This document shows, one piece after another, positions 17,664 to 26,501 of a stretch of DNA of 38,433 nucleotides. Made by a program: the position numbers and the translations under genes. How positions within the stretch are numbered: the stretch's first letter is position 1; each line of letters starts with the position of its first letter. The stretch comes from an uncultured Saprospiraceae bacterium (lineage in GTDB: Bacteria; Bacteroidota; Bacteroidia; Chitinophagales; Saprospiraceae). The notes beneath the pieces were generated by a model that was not told the origin of the DNA, ran no database searches, and saw only the letters and a list, made by a program, of their open reading frames with translations. The stretch is from the NCBI GenBank assembly GCA_938001865.1, contig CALLAW010000064.1, positions 1 through 38,433 on the forward strand, in the 5' to 3' direction.

Positions 17664-18944
17664 GTGAAAATACTCTCAAGTGTTTTCTCGATGCTAAAGG
17701 CAGGTGGTCAAGTCCTCGTGATACGACTACTTGCCATTTTTTTGCAATTTGCATTCGTATGGTATGTGACAAGATATCTAGGTGATAGTGTCTATGGTGA
17801 CTTTGTCATCTTCATGATGATCACACAATTCATCGGTACATTAGCTAACCTAGGATTAGATATCTTGATCGTCAAGCGGATAGGCTCTCTAGGATCGATA
17901 GACAACTCTTATAATACTGCATTCCTCAAGAAGGTCACACTCATCGGGGTCTCGCTATCAATCGTTGCTACTTATATTGCTGTCACCTTGATCAATTATA
18001 TCAAGCCAGACTATCTCCCGATATTGCCGATGTGGACCTATCTCTTGGGTGCTGCATTTTACGGAAGTATGCGACTCTTTGTAGAGTACTATCGTGCTAT
18101 CAAGTGGATCACTCTATCTACCATCCTCTCTTATGTGATCACTCCGACCCTTGCTGTAGCGATCTTATGGTTCATCAAGGCTCCTGTTGGAGAGTTGTAC
18201 TCACTCGTCGTCACATGGAATGGTGTCATGTTAGCTGTCATCAGTATCGGACTATTGATCAAGTCACACCACACTTGGCAATCACCCACTGAGCATCACA
18301 CAATTGCCTCTACCTCTAGGCTCATTATCGATTCGTTTCCATTCTTAGCTACAATGTTTCTGGTCATCGCATATGGATGGGTGGACAAGATGGTCCTCAG
18401 GATATATCTCGATGCAGCGGTCATTGGGCATTATCATATTGCATACCGATTCTCGACGATGGTATTCCTGCCGTTGATGGCATTCAATACACTATTGGCT
18501 CCACAGATCTCTCGAGCATTTCATGAGCATAGACCTGCTGCTGAGCTTAGAGCTATCATCTATAGAGTCCTGAAGTGGGCAATGGTGTTTTCTATGATTG
18601 CTTATTTTGGATTTATTCTTCTTGGGAAGTATATTTTGGGTGTCTTTAGCGAGGCTCATGTACTGATGTATCCAGTCCTGTTGATCTTGAGTTTTGGACA
18701 GTTAATCAATGTGGCTGCTGGTCCTGTCGGAGTAGTGATGAAGATGACCAATCTCCAATCCCTCTATGCCAAAGTGATGGCATGGAGTCTCGTGCTCAAT
18801 CTCGTGCTCAATCTCTTACTCGTCCCTCGCTATGGAGTGTACGGTGCAGCGATTGCCACCTCTACAGGGATGATTATGATTAATGTCGGGGCATGGTACT
18901 TGTGCAAAAAGAGACTCGGATTGAGTACAGGAATCATCGATTGA
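17664..18944 (+). CDS. Oligosaccharide flippase family protein (Wzx/polysaccharide exporter-like)
   Basis: Integral membrane protein of 426 residues with about 12 hydrophobic segments, of the polysaccharide biosynthesis/MOP superfamily. The N-terminus VLVIRLLAIFLQFAFVWYVTRYLGDSVYGDF is the typical flippase opening (R at the start of TM1, then lipid-linked sugar-transporter pattern LGxxxYG). It probably moves lipid-linked oligosaccharide units across the inner membrane. The start shown is GTG at 17664; an in-frame ATG at 17691 would shorten the protein by nine residues. Its position after cysN links sulfate activation with glycan export, which is inference. Confidence 0.85.
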   Translation: MKILSSVFSMLKAGGQVLVIRLLAIFLQFAFVWYVTRYLGDSVYGDFVIFMMITQFIGTLANLGLDILIVKRIGSLGSIDNSYNTAFLKKVTLIGVSLSIVATYIAVTLINYIKPDYLPILPMWTYLLGAAFYGSMRLFVEYYRAIKWITLSTILSYVITPTLAVAILWFIKAPVGELYSLVVTWNGVMLAVISIGLLIKSHHTWQSPTEHHTIASTSRLIIDSFPFLATMFLVIAYGWVDKMVLRIYLDAAVIGHYHIAYRFSTMVFLPLMAFNTLLAPQISRAFHEHRPAAELRAIIYRVLKWAMVFSMIAYFGFILLGKYILGVFSEAHVLMYPVLLILSFGQLINVAAGPVGVVMKMTNLQSLYAKVMAWSLVLNLVLNLLLVPRYGVYGAAIATSTGMIMINVGAWYLCKKRLGLSTGIID

Positions 18945-19030
18945 TAACCCGTCTCTGAGGGAATCTACTTCTCTCTCCCATACTCCTCTCGATCAAACAG
19001 TCGGACAATACTAATCGAGGACTGTACTCT

Positions 19031-19543
19031 CTAGTCAATCAAGCGACCCTTCTCTAAGTGCAATTGTTGTTGGTAAGTAGCTATCCTTGCATGCGCAGTC
19101 CCATCTATAAGTAAGATCACCACTAACAGTGCAAGCGTTGTGATCAAGCTTGCTCTCCAGATCGGCTTATCTATGAGCAGGATACCGAGAGCACAGAAGA
19201 TAATGATTATGGGTATAGCCTTGAAGACAACATTGCGATACTCCTGCATTGTCGCTTCGGTACGTATCAGTTCTGCCTCGACAAAGGCGGTGGCATCTGC
19301 CTGATAATCTATCCCAAATTGTACAACTCTTGCCTTATTGGTGAAGAACAGCCCTAGTCCAATAATCATAAGTAGCCCTCCCGCAATCATAGTAGGTACG
19401 ATATAAGCCCGAGCCATCTCTGTCTTACCTAATTGCCAAAATCCAACACTTGCAGCGAGGAATCCCAAGCCAAACAGGATGAAGAATGGTGTCGAAAATA
19501 ACTCTGCCTTGGCCCAGTCAGTAGCTGATTTAAGTATTTCCAT
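19031..19543 (-). CDS. Uncharacterised four-helix membrane protein
   Basis: A 170-residue protein that I do not recognise. Two hydrophobic segments near residues 18-36 and 46-67 are followed by a soluble stretch of about 40 residues (FGIDYQADATAFVEAELIRTEATMQEYRN). Two more membrane segments lie near 107-124 and 130-146, and the C-terminal tail is charged. The layout suggests an inner-membrane protein with a helical middle loop. It lies 25 bp downstream of the SDR gene on the same strand, so the two may form an operon. No catalytic motif is visible. Confidence 0.7.
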   Translation of the reverse strand: MEILKSATDWAKAELFSTPFFILFGLGFLAASVGFWQLGKTEMARAYIVPTMIAGGLLMIIGLGLFFTNKARVVQFGIDYQADATAFVEAELIRTEATMQEYRNVVFKAIPIIIIFCALGILLIDKPIWRASLITTLALLVVILLIDGTAHARIATYQQQLHLEKGRLID

Positions 19544-19568
19544 ATCTATTTTTTCAATTTACGTTCTC

Positions 19569-20519
19569 TCAAATATTCCATTTAGCACTAGTTTGCTCGA
19601 CTGAGAGATCCCAGAGTCGTTGCATCACTGCTTTGTCCTTGGCATGCGGTTCGAGTTTGCATTCTCCGACGGGGCCTGTCCAATAATTACGTCCTGTGGG
19701 TCCGTAAAATTTGGATTGGTCTAGGTGAGGTTCTGTGGCACACATCAGAGCAGGGTAAGCACCTTTCTCAGCAGATTGGACGAGTGGAGTCAACTTCATC
19801 AGCTGCCAGATAAATCTCATCAGTAGACTCCCATTGGTCTTGATCAGTGCAGTCCTAGATGCTCCCGGATGACAAGCATACACCTTGACAGCACTCTTGC
19901 CTGCCTCACTGAGTCTATCTTGCAACTCGTATACTGACATCATTTGCGCCAGCTTGCTTTGACTATAGACACTATTAGGATTATAGTTATTATCCCAATT
20001 CATGTCGTCAAATTGTATGGTCTTTATACCAAGATTGTATCCCATACTCCCTACAGTTACGATACGTCCCTTTGATTCTTCAATCCGAGGAAAGAGGAGT
20101 GCTTGTAGCAAGAAGTTGCCATAGTGATTGACACCAAGTTGACTCTCAAATCCATCAACTGTCATCACCTGTCTAGGGACTTGTGCAATAGCGGCATTGC
20201 ACACCAAGGCATCTATCTGCGGCACCTCTTCTAAGACTTGTGCTGCGGCATTTCTCACCGAAGAGAGTGCTGATAAGTCCATCACGATATTGGAAGCGTC
20301 TATCTTACCGTCTATCTCTTGCTTCAATGTTGCTAGCGTAGCCTCTGCTTTTTGCGGATTACGATTGAGCATGACCACCTTTGCCCCTTTAGCGAGCAGT
20401 ATTTTTGCCGTTTCATAGCCTGTGCCACTTGTTGTGCCCGTAATGACGTATGTTTTTCCACTGACATCCTGTATTCTGTCAGGTGTCCATCCTTTGTCGC
20501 CGTATTTTGTATTACTCAC
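19569..20519 (-). CDS. Short-chain dehydrogenase/reductase, protochlorophyllide reductase-like
   Basis: Classical SDR of 316 residues. The cofactor motif TGTTSGTG is at residues 27-34, CNAA at 108-111, the catalytic Ser at about 158, and YSQSK at 185-189 supplies Tyr and Lys. NRNPQKAEA after the second strand suggests NADP(H) preference. The length and NWDNNYN-like segment resemble retinol or protochlorophyllide reductase-like members, but these names do not define a substrate. The membrane protein gene downstream may be co-transcribed. The start is supported by a good N-terminal fit to the fold. Confidence 0.88.
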   Translation of the reverse strand: MSNTKYGDKGWTPDRIQDVSGKTYVITGTTSGTGYETAKILLAKGAKVVMLNRNPQKAEATLATLKQEIDGKIDASNIVMDLSALSSVRNAAAQVLEEVPQIDALVCNAAIAQVPRQVMTVDGFESQLGVNHYGNFLLQALLFPRIEESKGRIVTVGSMGYNLGIKTIQFDDMNWDNNYNPNSVYSQSKLAQMMSVYELQDRLSEAGKSAVKVYACHPGASRTALIKTNGSLLMRFIWQLMKLTPLVQSAEKGAYPALMCATEPHLDQSKFYGPTGRNYWTGPVGECKLEPHAKDKAVMQRLWDLSVEQTSAKWNI

Positions 20520-20687
20520 GTTTGATTGTATTATTTTAAATTATTGTCAACTGATGCTAAGATAATTATCCCCATGCATACTCTAGGTAAATGCATAGCG
20601 TACTTTAAACAAGATAAGCGGATGGTGACCCGAGTTTTAGTTATCTTTAATGATTGTATACTTTTACTTTTTAAAATTAGCATTGCT

Positions 20688-21974
20688 TTGCCTTACAAAA
20701 TACTCTTCTTCCTGATCTTATCCAATCTTTGCATCTCACAGTCCTTACCCTTTGACTTTGAAGGAGACATCTTCACAGCAGACTTCGTCGACTTTGATGG
20801 TGGAGTAGCAGAGGTCGTACCTAATCCTCTCCCTAGCGGAATCAATACGAGTGCAACTGTGGGGAAGATAGTCAGAGATGGAGGCGTCATCTGGTCCGGG
20901 AGTAAGGTAGAGTTAGCAGACAACTTAGACTTTGCGACCAACAACTCTCTCACGATGAAAGTGTATACTACAGCTCCTGTAGGTACTCTTGTAAAATTCA
21001 AATTGGAAGGCTCAGGTAATGCCACGGAGAGAGATGTAGCTACCACTGTCTCTGGAGAGTGGGAAGAAATGACTTGGGACTTCACAGGTACACCAAGTGA
21101 TCTCAATACTCTAGTCTTTATGTTTGATTTTGGTAATGTAGGCGACGGTACTGAGACCTCTACATTCTACTTTGATGATATCAATCAACTCTTTGGAGGA
21201 TTTCAGATAGATCTACCGGTGACCTTCGAGGCAACAGACGTCAATTATACCTTGACAGACTTCGGTGGTAATGTATCCACAGTAGTCTTAGATAATAACA
21301 ATCCATCAGATCACGTCGTAGAAGTCATCAAGACAGCAGAGGCAGCAACATGGGCGGGGACCACGATAGGGACCAATGGAGGATTTGCAACAGATATCCC
21401 ACTGACACTAGACAACTCCATAATGTCAGTAAGAGTATGGTCACCAGAGGCAGGCACTCCTATCAGGCTCAAAGTAGAAGACTCCAATGATCCGACACAT
21501 ACTTGTGAGACAGAGACAGTCACTACAGTTGGAGGTGAGTGGGAAGATCTCGCATTTGACTTTAGCAATGAAGCACCTGGTACAGCAGCCTTAGCATTTG
21601 GCTTGACCAATGGATGGTCATATAACATGGCATCAATCTTCTTCGACTTTGGTACAGAAGGGCAGACAGTGGGTGAGCAGACATATTACTTCGATGATGT
21701 CTACTTTGGAGAGTTGCTGTCTAGTACGACTGACTTAGAAGTGTCAGACATCCTTATCTATCCAAATCCAACGCATGATCAGTGGATAATCAAGTCCAAT
21801 CATACCATAATCACTCATGTAAATGTGAGAGATATCCAAGGAAGAGAAGTCATCACAAAAGATCCGAAGGCCACTACAGTGACATTGGACACATACTCGA
21901 TAGTCCCAGGTATCTATATCGCAAGAGTTACCACATTGGCAGGAGTCATAAGTGTACCATTGGTTAAGGAGTGA
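20688..21974 (+). CDS. T9SS-sorted secreted protein with two tandem carbohydrate-binding-like domains
   Basis: Exported protein with two repeated beta-sandwich domains. Repeat 1 starts LPFDFEG and repeat 2 LPVTFEA. Both contain GEWE(E/D)..(W/F)DF followed by T(F/Y)YFDD(I/V). The domains resemble glycanase-associated carbohydrate-binding modules, which is inferred from pattern. The C-terminus is a T9SS type A domain (IYPNPTHDQWII ... VPGIYIARVT). The frame opens at 20526, but the first 54 residues there are unlike a secreted protein and would leave 6 bp for the divergent SDR promoter. The TTG at 20688 gives a clean signal peptide, LPYKILFFLILSNLCIS before QSLP, with Gln at the mature end. No enzyme domain is seen, so adhesion or polysaccharide binding is most likely. 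Confidence 0.78.
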   Translation: MPYKILFFLILSNLCISQSLPFDFEGDIFTADFVDFDGGVAEVVPNPLPSGINTSATVGKIVRDGGVIWSGSKVELADNLDFATNNSLTMKVYTTAPVGTLVKFKLEGSGNATERDVATTVSGEWEEMTWDFTGTPSDLNTLVFMFDFGNVGDGTETSTFYFDDINQLFGGFQIDLPVTFEATDVNYTLTDFGGNVSTVVLDNNNPSDHVVEVIKTAEAATWAGTTIGTNGGFATDIPLTLDNSIMSVRVWSPEAGTPIRLKVEDSNDPTHTCETETVTTVGGEWEDLAFDFSNEAPGTAALAFGLTNGWSYNMASIFFDFGTEGQTVGEQTYYFDDVYFGELLSSTTDLEVSDILIYPNPTHDQWIIKSNHTIITHVNVRDIQGREVITKDPKATTVTLDTYSIVPGIYIARVTTLAGVISVPLVKE

Positions 21975-22074
21975 TGAGTCCAATCTATATCAATAGATAT
22001 GATCGCCTCTCTCTTCAATACTCTAATCACTCGACGACAGATAAGTATCCTCTAAGTCTCAACTAAGTGAGCTC

Positions 22075-22983
22075 TTATGCCGTCGTATTGTTGCTCTTAC
22101 CCAACTGCATAATCAATATCCCAACGATAATAATCCCACCGCTGATGAGATGGTATGACTCAAGACTTGACCCCTTGATTACATAGAATGTTGCTGCCGA
22201 GAGAGGTACAATATTGACAAAGACTGCAGCCTTATCAGCACCTGCTATGTCGATACCCCGATACCAGAACCAATAAGCCAACCCTGTACCCAATGCACCG
22301 ATACCCAATGCTGACTGCCAAAATCTCAGCGAATAACCACCGACACCAACAAAGAGTCCATGATCCGTGGTAAAGATTAAATATCCTACAATCAGCACGA
22401 TGAAAAAGACAAAGCAAACAGCGGCTGCCATTAGACTCAACTGGGCATTGGTGATAGACGGGTTGCTGTACTTCTTGACCCAGACATGGTGGAGAGCAAA
22501 GAAGATACAAGCTAATAAGATCAGTCCATCACCGAGACTAAATTGAAGATTGATAAGTGCCTCTAATTGCCCTTGAAAGAGTAAGTAAAGCACACCTACT
22601 AAGGCGATCAACATCCCAGATACTTGTCGTAATGTAATCGTAGTGCCTATGATGATTGATGAGAATAAGAGTGTAATAGCAGGATTGAGCCCGACAATAA
22701 GAGAGGCATTGACAGGTGTGGTCAATTCCATCCCTTTAAAGAAAAAAAAGTTGAACCCAACCAAACCAAGCCCGCCGATCTTGAGGATTCCCTTCCAATT
22801 TTTAGCCCATGTCTCTCTTGTCGGCAACTCCATAATAGCAAGTAAAGTCAACACAAAAACAGCAATCAAATATCTCCAAAAAGCTCCCTCGTAGGCTGTG
22901 ACTTCTTGGATTACGTCTTTTCCCCAATGATAATTGAGTCCCCAAAATATCGTAGTGATGATAAAAAATACGCTTGCCTTCAA
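22075..22983 (-). CDS. EamA/DMT-superfamily transporter
   Basis: Inner-membrane protein of 302 residues with about ten hydrophobic helices arranged as two EamA repeats. The first repeat contains FWGLNYHWGKDV and TTPVNASLIVGLNPAITLLFS. The second contains FWYRGIDIAGADKAAVFVNIVPLSAATF, the corresponding motif. Members export or import metabolites such as amino acids and nucleobases, and the substrate cannot be predicted. It is monocistronic, convergent with the T9SS gene, with 155 bp of non-coding sequence before tonB. Confidence 0.92.
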   Translation of the reverse strand: MKASVFFIITTIFWGLNYHWGKDVIQEVTAYEGAFWRYLIAVFVLTLLAIMELPTRETWAKNWKGILKIGGLGLVGFNFFFFKGMELTTPVNASLIVGLNPAITLLFSSIIIGTTITLRQVSGMLIALVGVLYLLFQGQLEALINLQFSLGDGLILLACIFFALHHVWVKKYSNPSITNAQLSLMAAAVCFVFFIVLIVGYLIFTTDHGLFVGVGGYSLRFWQSALGIGALGTGLAYWFWYRGIDIAGADKAAVFVNIVPLSAATFYVIKGSSLESYHLISGGIIIVGILIMQLGKSNNTTA

Positions 22984-23138
22984 AGTGGTTGATTTTAATT
23001 TTTGCTCAAGGTATGAAGTGTTTGTAACTCTGTAGGGTTTACATCAGACTATTAGCCATCGCTAAGCTATCATCTGACCTCTCATGCACCAACTGATACA
23101 ATTGATCGCATCTCTAGTATACATCAAACAATCAGATC

Positions 23139-24008
23139 ATGGGATTATTAATCACACCTTTACAGTCAATTGGTCTTCATGTCATCTTACTGATCGCTGC
23201 TATAGTAGCAGGTCGGTATCTCGCCACTAAGATCTATACCAAGTACCAGTTTGATCCGATGCGGTCAAGATTTCCAGCATTTTACTTTGGTCTTGCATGG
23301 AGCTTTGGACTACTGATATATGCATTCAATATCACGACATCTGCTGAGGTAGAGACTTATACTCTAGAGGATGTCCCAGATGAAGTGATAGAGATGACCT
23401 TGACCAATAAAAAAGTCAAAACCCTCTCTACACCCAAGCCAGTCAAGAAGATCCCACTCAAGATAGACTCCATCATCTTCGTAGAAGAGGAGCAGATAGA
23501 TACCATCATACAGAAGGTAGAGAAAGTGATCATCTCAGATACTCCGATTACTGATACCTTCTCCACTCCTCCATTGATCACAGACAAGATAGCTCCCCCA
23601 CCACCTCCGCCGCCTCCGCCACCTCCGCCTGTGCAGGATGACCCCTTTGTAATCGTAGAGGAGATGCCGCGATTCCCAGGTTGTGAGGAGACTGATCTCA
23701 ATCGTCATGCTAAGACCGACTGTGCTAACAAAGCTCTCATGGCATACGTACTCAGTACAGTGAAGTATCCTGCCATAGCGAGAGAAAACAGCATAGAGGG
23801 TTACGTCATTGCACAGTTTGTCATAGATAAAGAAGGGAACATTACAGATATCAATATCAAGCGTGATATCGGTGGCGGATGTGGTGAGGCTGTCGCCAAA
23901 GTCCTCAAGTCTATGAATACTGAGAAAGGTCAATGGAGGCCAGGAAGGCAGCAAGGCAGACCCGTCAAAGTCCTCTTTACCCTACCTATAAAATTTGCTC
24001 TCAATTGA
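23139..24008 (+). CDS. TonB-family energy transducer
   Basis: Couples the proton-motive force from ExbB/ExbD to outer-membrane TonB-dependent receptors. The 289 residues have one or two N-terminal membrane segments (residues 11-30 and 47-65) and a long charged linker. A run of twelve prolines follows near residue 150. The C-terminal TonB domain reads YPAIARENSIEGYVIAQFVIDKEGNITD ... VKVLFTLPIKF. EEMPRFPGCEE before the domain is common in Bacteroidota TonB paralogues. The domain carries several Cys. No receptor or ExbBD genes are nearby, so the partner receptor is unknown. Confidence 0.92.
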   Translation: MGLLITPLQSIGLHVILLIAAIVAGRYLATKIYTKYQFDPMRSRFPAFYFGLAWSFGLLIYAFNITTSAEVETYTLEDVPDEVIEMTLTNKKVKTLSTPKPVKKIPLKIDSIIFVEEEQIDTIIQKVEKVIISDTPITDTFSTPPLITDKIAPPPPPPPPPPPPVQDDPFVIVEEMPRFPGCEETDLNRHAKTDCANKALMAYVLSTVKYPAIARENSIEGYVIAQFVIDKEGNITDINIKRDIGGGCGEAVAKVLKSMNTEKGQWRPGRQQGRPVKVLFTLPIKFALN

Positions 24009-24129
24009 TAAGATGTACATATAAGTAGGTATAGTTGTGTTAAGTACCTTTCCTGTGAAAATTATCTCCGCAGCTCAGCGTTTACTCACAGTAAATACGA
24101 TTATATCAACAACTAAAACAACAAGAATT

Positions 24130-24333
24130 ATGGCAATCATGAAAGTAATCGAAATCCTATCTAACTCTAACTCTAGCTGGGAAGACGCAACTGCTAATGC
24201 AATCAAGAAAGCATCAAAATCAGTAAAAAACATCAAGTCAGCATTCGTACAAAGTCAGAGTGTTACTGTCAAGGATGGCGAAGTAGATGAGTACAGAGTC
24301 AATCTGAAAGTTACTTTTGAAGTAAAAGATTAA
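24130..24333 (+). CDS. Dodecin family protein
   Basis: A small flavin-binding protein of 67 residues that assembles as a dodecamer and stores or buffers riboflavin or FMN in the cytosol. The sequence MAIMKVIEILSNSNSSWEDATANAI follows the dodecin start. The SVTVKDGEVDEYRVNLKVTFEV tail is the C-terminal beta strand pair. The frame is open from 24037, but the extra 31 residues are unlike dodecins. I use the ATG at 24130, with a second ATG at 24139 also possible. A rho-independent terminator follows. Confidence 0.93.
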   Translation: MAIMKVIEILSNSNSSWEDATANAIKKASKSVKNIKSAFVQSQSVTVKDGEVDEYRVNLKVTFEVKD

Positions 24334-24384
24334 GATACCTCATCGTATGTTGAAATCAGAAGATTGGTTTCATCTTAAAGATTA

Positions 24385-24418
24385 AGAGCACTATCATGGA
24401 TAGTTGCTCTTTTTTTTT
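24385..24418 (+). terminator. Rho-independent terminator after dodecin
   Basis: AGAGCA and CTATC pair with GATAG and TGCTCT around an ATG loop, with one bulged T. A run of nine T follows (the last hairpin T plus eight more, to 24418). It lies between the convergent dodecin and DUF5655 genes. Confidence 0.88.
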
Positions 24419-24447
24419 GCTCTTCGAAGATCTTTGAGGCTTCACGC

Positions 24448-24852
24448 TTAGGAGATGAGATAAGAGTGTCGGATCAGATTGATGACATTAGCGGGGATGT
24501 CTTGCTCATTATGAAATCTTGCGATCCCTTGATATTTGCTATTGAGCTTCTCTCGCTTGTGGAGCTTGATCTCATCGATAGGGTTGTCACTAAAAAATTT
24601 TACTTCCAAGCACTTACGCATCGGCTTGATGACTAAGAAAGTAATTCTCCTGACGAATACTACACAATTTTTAGTAGCACTGATCTCTACGTCTTTCCAA
24701 TCGGCCACCTCGGAGAGTATCTTATCAAATGCAAGGATCACTCCGTCTGGTTTATTGACAAATAGGTCGTCTATATCTACTTGTTTACAATAGTGCCAAG
24801 CATTGATATTTCGCAGTACACGTTTGCATTTGGGACAAGTAGCTCTCTGCAT
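24448..24852 (-). CDS. DUF5655 domain protein
   Basis: A 134-residue cytosolic protein. The N-terminus has CPKC near residue 7 and HYC near 20, which could form a small zinc knuckle. The rest (VNKPDGVILAFDKILSEVADWKDVEIS ... VFVRRITFLVIKPMRKCLEVKFF) matches DUF5655, a fold used in predicted nucleic-acid-associated proteins of unknown role. It starts 6 bp after the stop of the SDR-DUF2867 gene on the same strand, so co-transcription is likely. No catalytic residue set is known. Confidence 0.82.
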   Translation of the reverse strand: MQRATCPKCKRVLRNINAWHYCKQVDIDDLFVNKPDGVILAFDKILSEVADWKDVEISATKNCVVFVRRITFLVIKPMRKCLEVKFFSDNPIDEIKLHKREKLNSKYQGIARFHNEQDIPANVINLIRHSYLIS

Positions 24853-24858
24853 CTCAGA

Positions 24859-26283
24859 TTATTGATTGTGAGATGTAATCTGATCCAGCATCCCCTTGAA
24901 TATGAATCCATGGAATGGAAGTACCGAGTACCAATAGAGTCTCCCATATACACCTAGTGGTCTAAATGTGGCAGTCTGCACCAGTTGGTCTCCTTGTAGG
25001 TCAAACTCTAACCAAGCCTCACCAGGGAGTTTCATTTCAGCATAGAGGACGAGTCTGCCATCCTCTTTATTGGCATAGATGACTCTCCAGAAGTCTAAGG
25101 CATCGCCGACATTGATCGTATGAGTATTAGTCCTTCCTCGTCTGAGGCCTACTCCACCTACTAGCTTATCTAGATAACCTCTCAATTGCCACAACCAGTT
25201 GCCATAGTACCAGCCAGTCTCACCTCCGATGCTCCAGATCTTATTGATACAAGCTGCTCTATCACTATACTTCTGGCTTCTCTGATCGATAAAGCACCCA
25301 TATGATGGCACTCTAATATGGTCTGAGATCAAGAGGTCAAATCCACTACTCACATTTGCATCTTTCCAGCTTGACACTATCTGATTACTCTCTATCTTTC
25401 TGAATGCTTTGTGTAGAGCCTCTTCATATCCAATAGGATCAATGTTGAGGATCTCATTAATCCTCGAGTCTCTGCAGACCACCTCTACCTTCATACTATC
25501 AACAAGATTGACTGCAAGTCTATAAGATGTAGAAGTCACGAAGTATAGCCAATAGGAAGACAACTTAGGGGTCATGACAGGTACAGTATAGATCTTACGA
25601 TTGAGATTCCTCACCCTTGCAAATCCAAGCAACATCTCCTTGTATGTCAAGATATCCTTACCACCGATATCAAAGCTCTCGTTATAAGTCTCCCTATTGA
25701 AGAGGCAGAGAGATAACAGAGAGATGACATCAGAGATTCCGATTGGTTGACACCGAGTATCGAGCCACTTCGGTGCTATCATGATTGGGAGTTTCTCCAC
25801 AAGATCTCTGATGATCTCAAATGATGCACTCCCAGATCCTATGATGATGCCAGCCCTCAGTGTCGTGAAGTTGTACTTCCCTTTGGCAAGTTCTAGTTCT
25901 ACATTTTTCCTCGATGTGAGGTGCTTTGAGAGCTCGATCTCATTTACTATTCCACTGAGGTAAATGACATGCTTGACAGTAGTCTGATTCATCGCGTCTA
26001 CAAAGTTGACGGCTGCCTGTCGCTCTAGTGACTGATACTCAGATGAGGATGACATACTATGTACTAGATAATAGGCACCGTCGATATCTCTCGGGATGTT
26101 GGCAAGTGATTGCTGGTCTAGGAGATCTACTTGGATGACTTCTATCTTATCGCCAAGAGATTGAGGAGGGTTGAATCGATTGAAATCTCTCACACAGCAT
26201 ACCACCTCATGACCATTCTCCACTAGGATAGGAAGGAGTCGTTTGCCAATGTAGCCAGTAGCGCCTGTGAGTAGTATTTTCAT
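24859..26283 (-). CDS. SDR-type NAD(P)-binding protein with C-terminal DUF2867
   Basis: A 474-residue fusion. The N-terminal extended-SDR Rossmann domain opens MKILLTGATGYIGKRLLPIL with the GxxGxxG motif. ALVHSMSS-like YYLVHSMSSSSEY and LSGIVNE are typical of NmrA/atypical SDRs, which often lack the Tyr catalytic role. The C-terminal half, from ISDHIRVPSYGCF through WLWQLRGYLDKLVGGVGLRRGR to FHGFIFKGML, is DUF2867. The substrate is unknown. It is the first gene of the minus-strand pair with the DUF5655 gene and faces the PH-domain genes across a 218-bp divergent gap. Confidence 0.9.
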   Translation of the reverse strand: MKILLTGATGYIGKRLLPILVENGHEVVCCVRDFNRFNPPQSLGDKIEVIQVDLLDQQSLANIPRDIDGAYYLVHSMSSSSEYQSLERQAAVNFVDAMNQTTVKHVIYLSGIVNEIELSKHLTSRKNVELELAKGKYNFTTLRAGIIIGSGSASFEIIRDLVEKLPIMIAPKWLDTRCQPIGISDVISLLSLCLFNRETYNESFDIGGKDILTYKEMLLGFARVRNLNRKIYTVPVMTPKLSSYWLYFVTSTSYRLAVNLVDSMKVEVVCRDSRINEILNIDPIGYEEALHKAFRKIESNQIVSSWKDANVSSGFDLLISDHIRVPSYGCFIDQRSQKYSDRAACINKIWSIGGETGWYYGNWLWQLRGYLDKLVGGVGLRRGRTNTHTINVGDALDFWRVIYANKEDGRLVLYAEMKLPGEAWLEFDLQGDQLVQTATFRPLGVYGRLYWYSVLPFHGFIFKGMLDQITSHNQ

Positions 26284-26501
26284 CTAAAGATTTATATTCT
26301 AGGAGTTATACATCATATTCTCCTTATCGTTTTCAACTGTGACACATTTTTTTCAAATAACTCTTGACTTGAGAGGTCTATGAGCTTACATGAGATACCA
26401 ATTTCATGAGGGTAATTCGTATGACATTACGGTCGAGCTACTCTGTTCACTTCAATCTCTTATCGTTAAGTAAGTCCCGAAGATTTAGATTACATTTACG
26501 T

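Noticed and set aside
18945-19030. Candidate hairpin between the convergent flippase and membrane-protein genes (CTCGAT...ATCGAG)
   Set aside because: Arms are six bases with a long loop and no T-run, which is weak support for a terminator.
20526-20687. ATG-initiated extension of the tandem-domain T9SS gene
   Set aside because: The added 54 residues precede the signal peptide, do not look secreted, and leave 6 bp before the divergent SDR start.
24037-24129. Upstream extension of dodecin
   Set aside because: Dodecins are about 65-70 residues; the extension is outside the fold.
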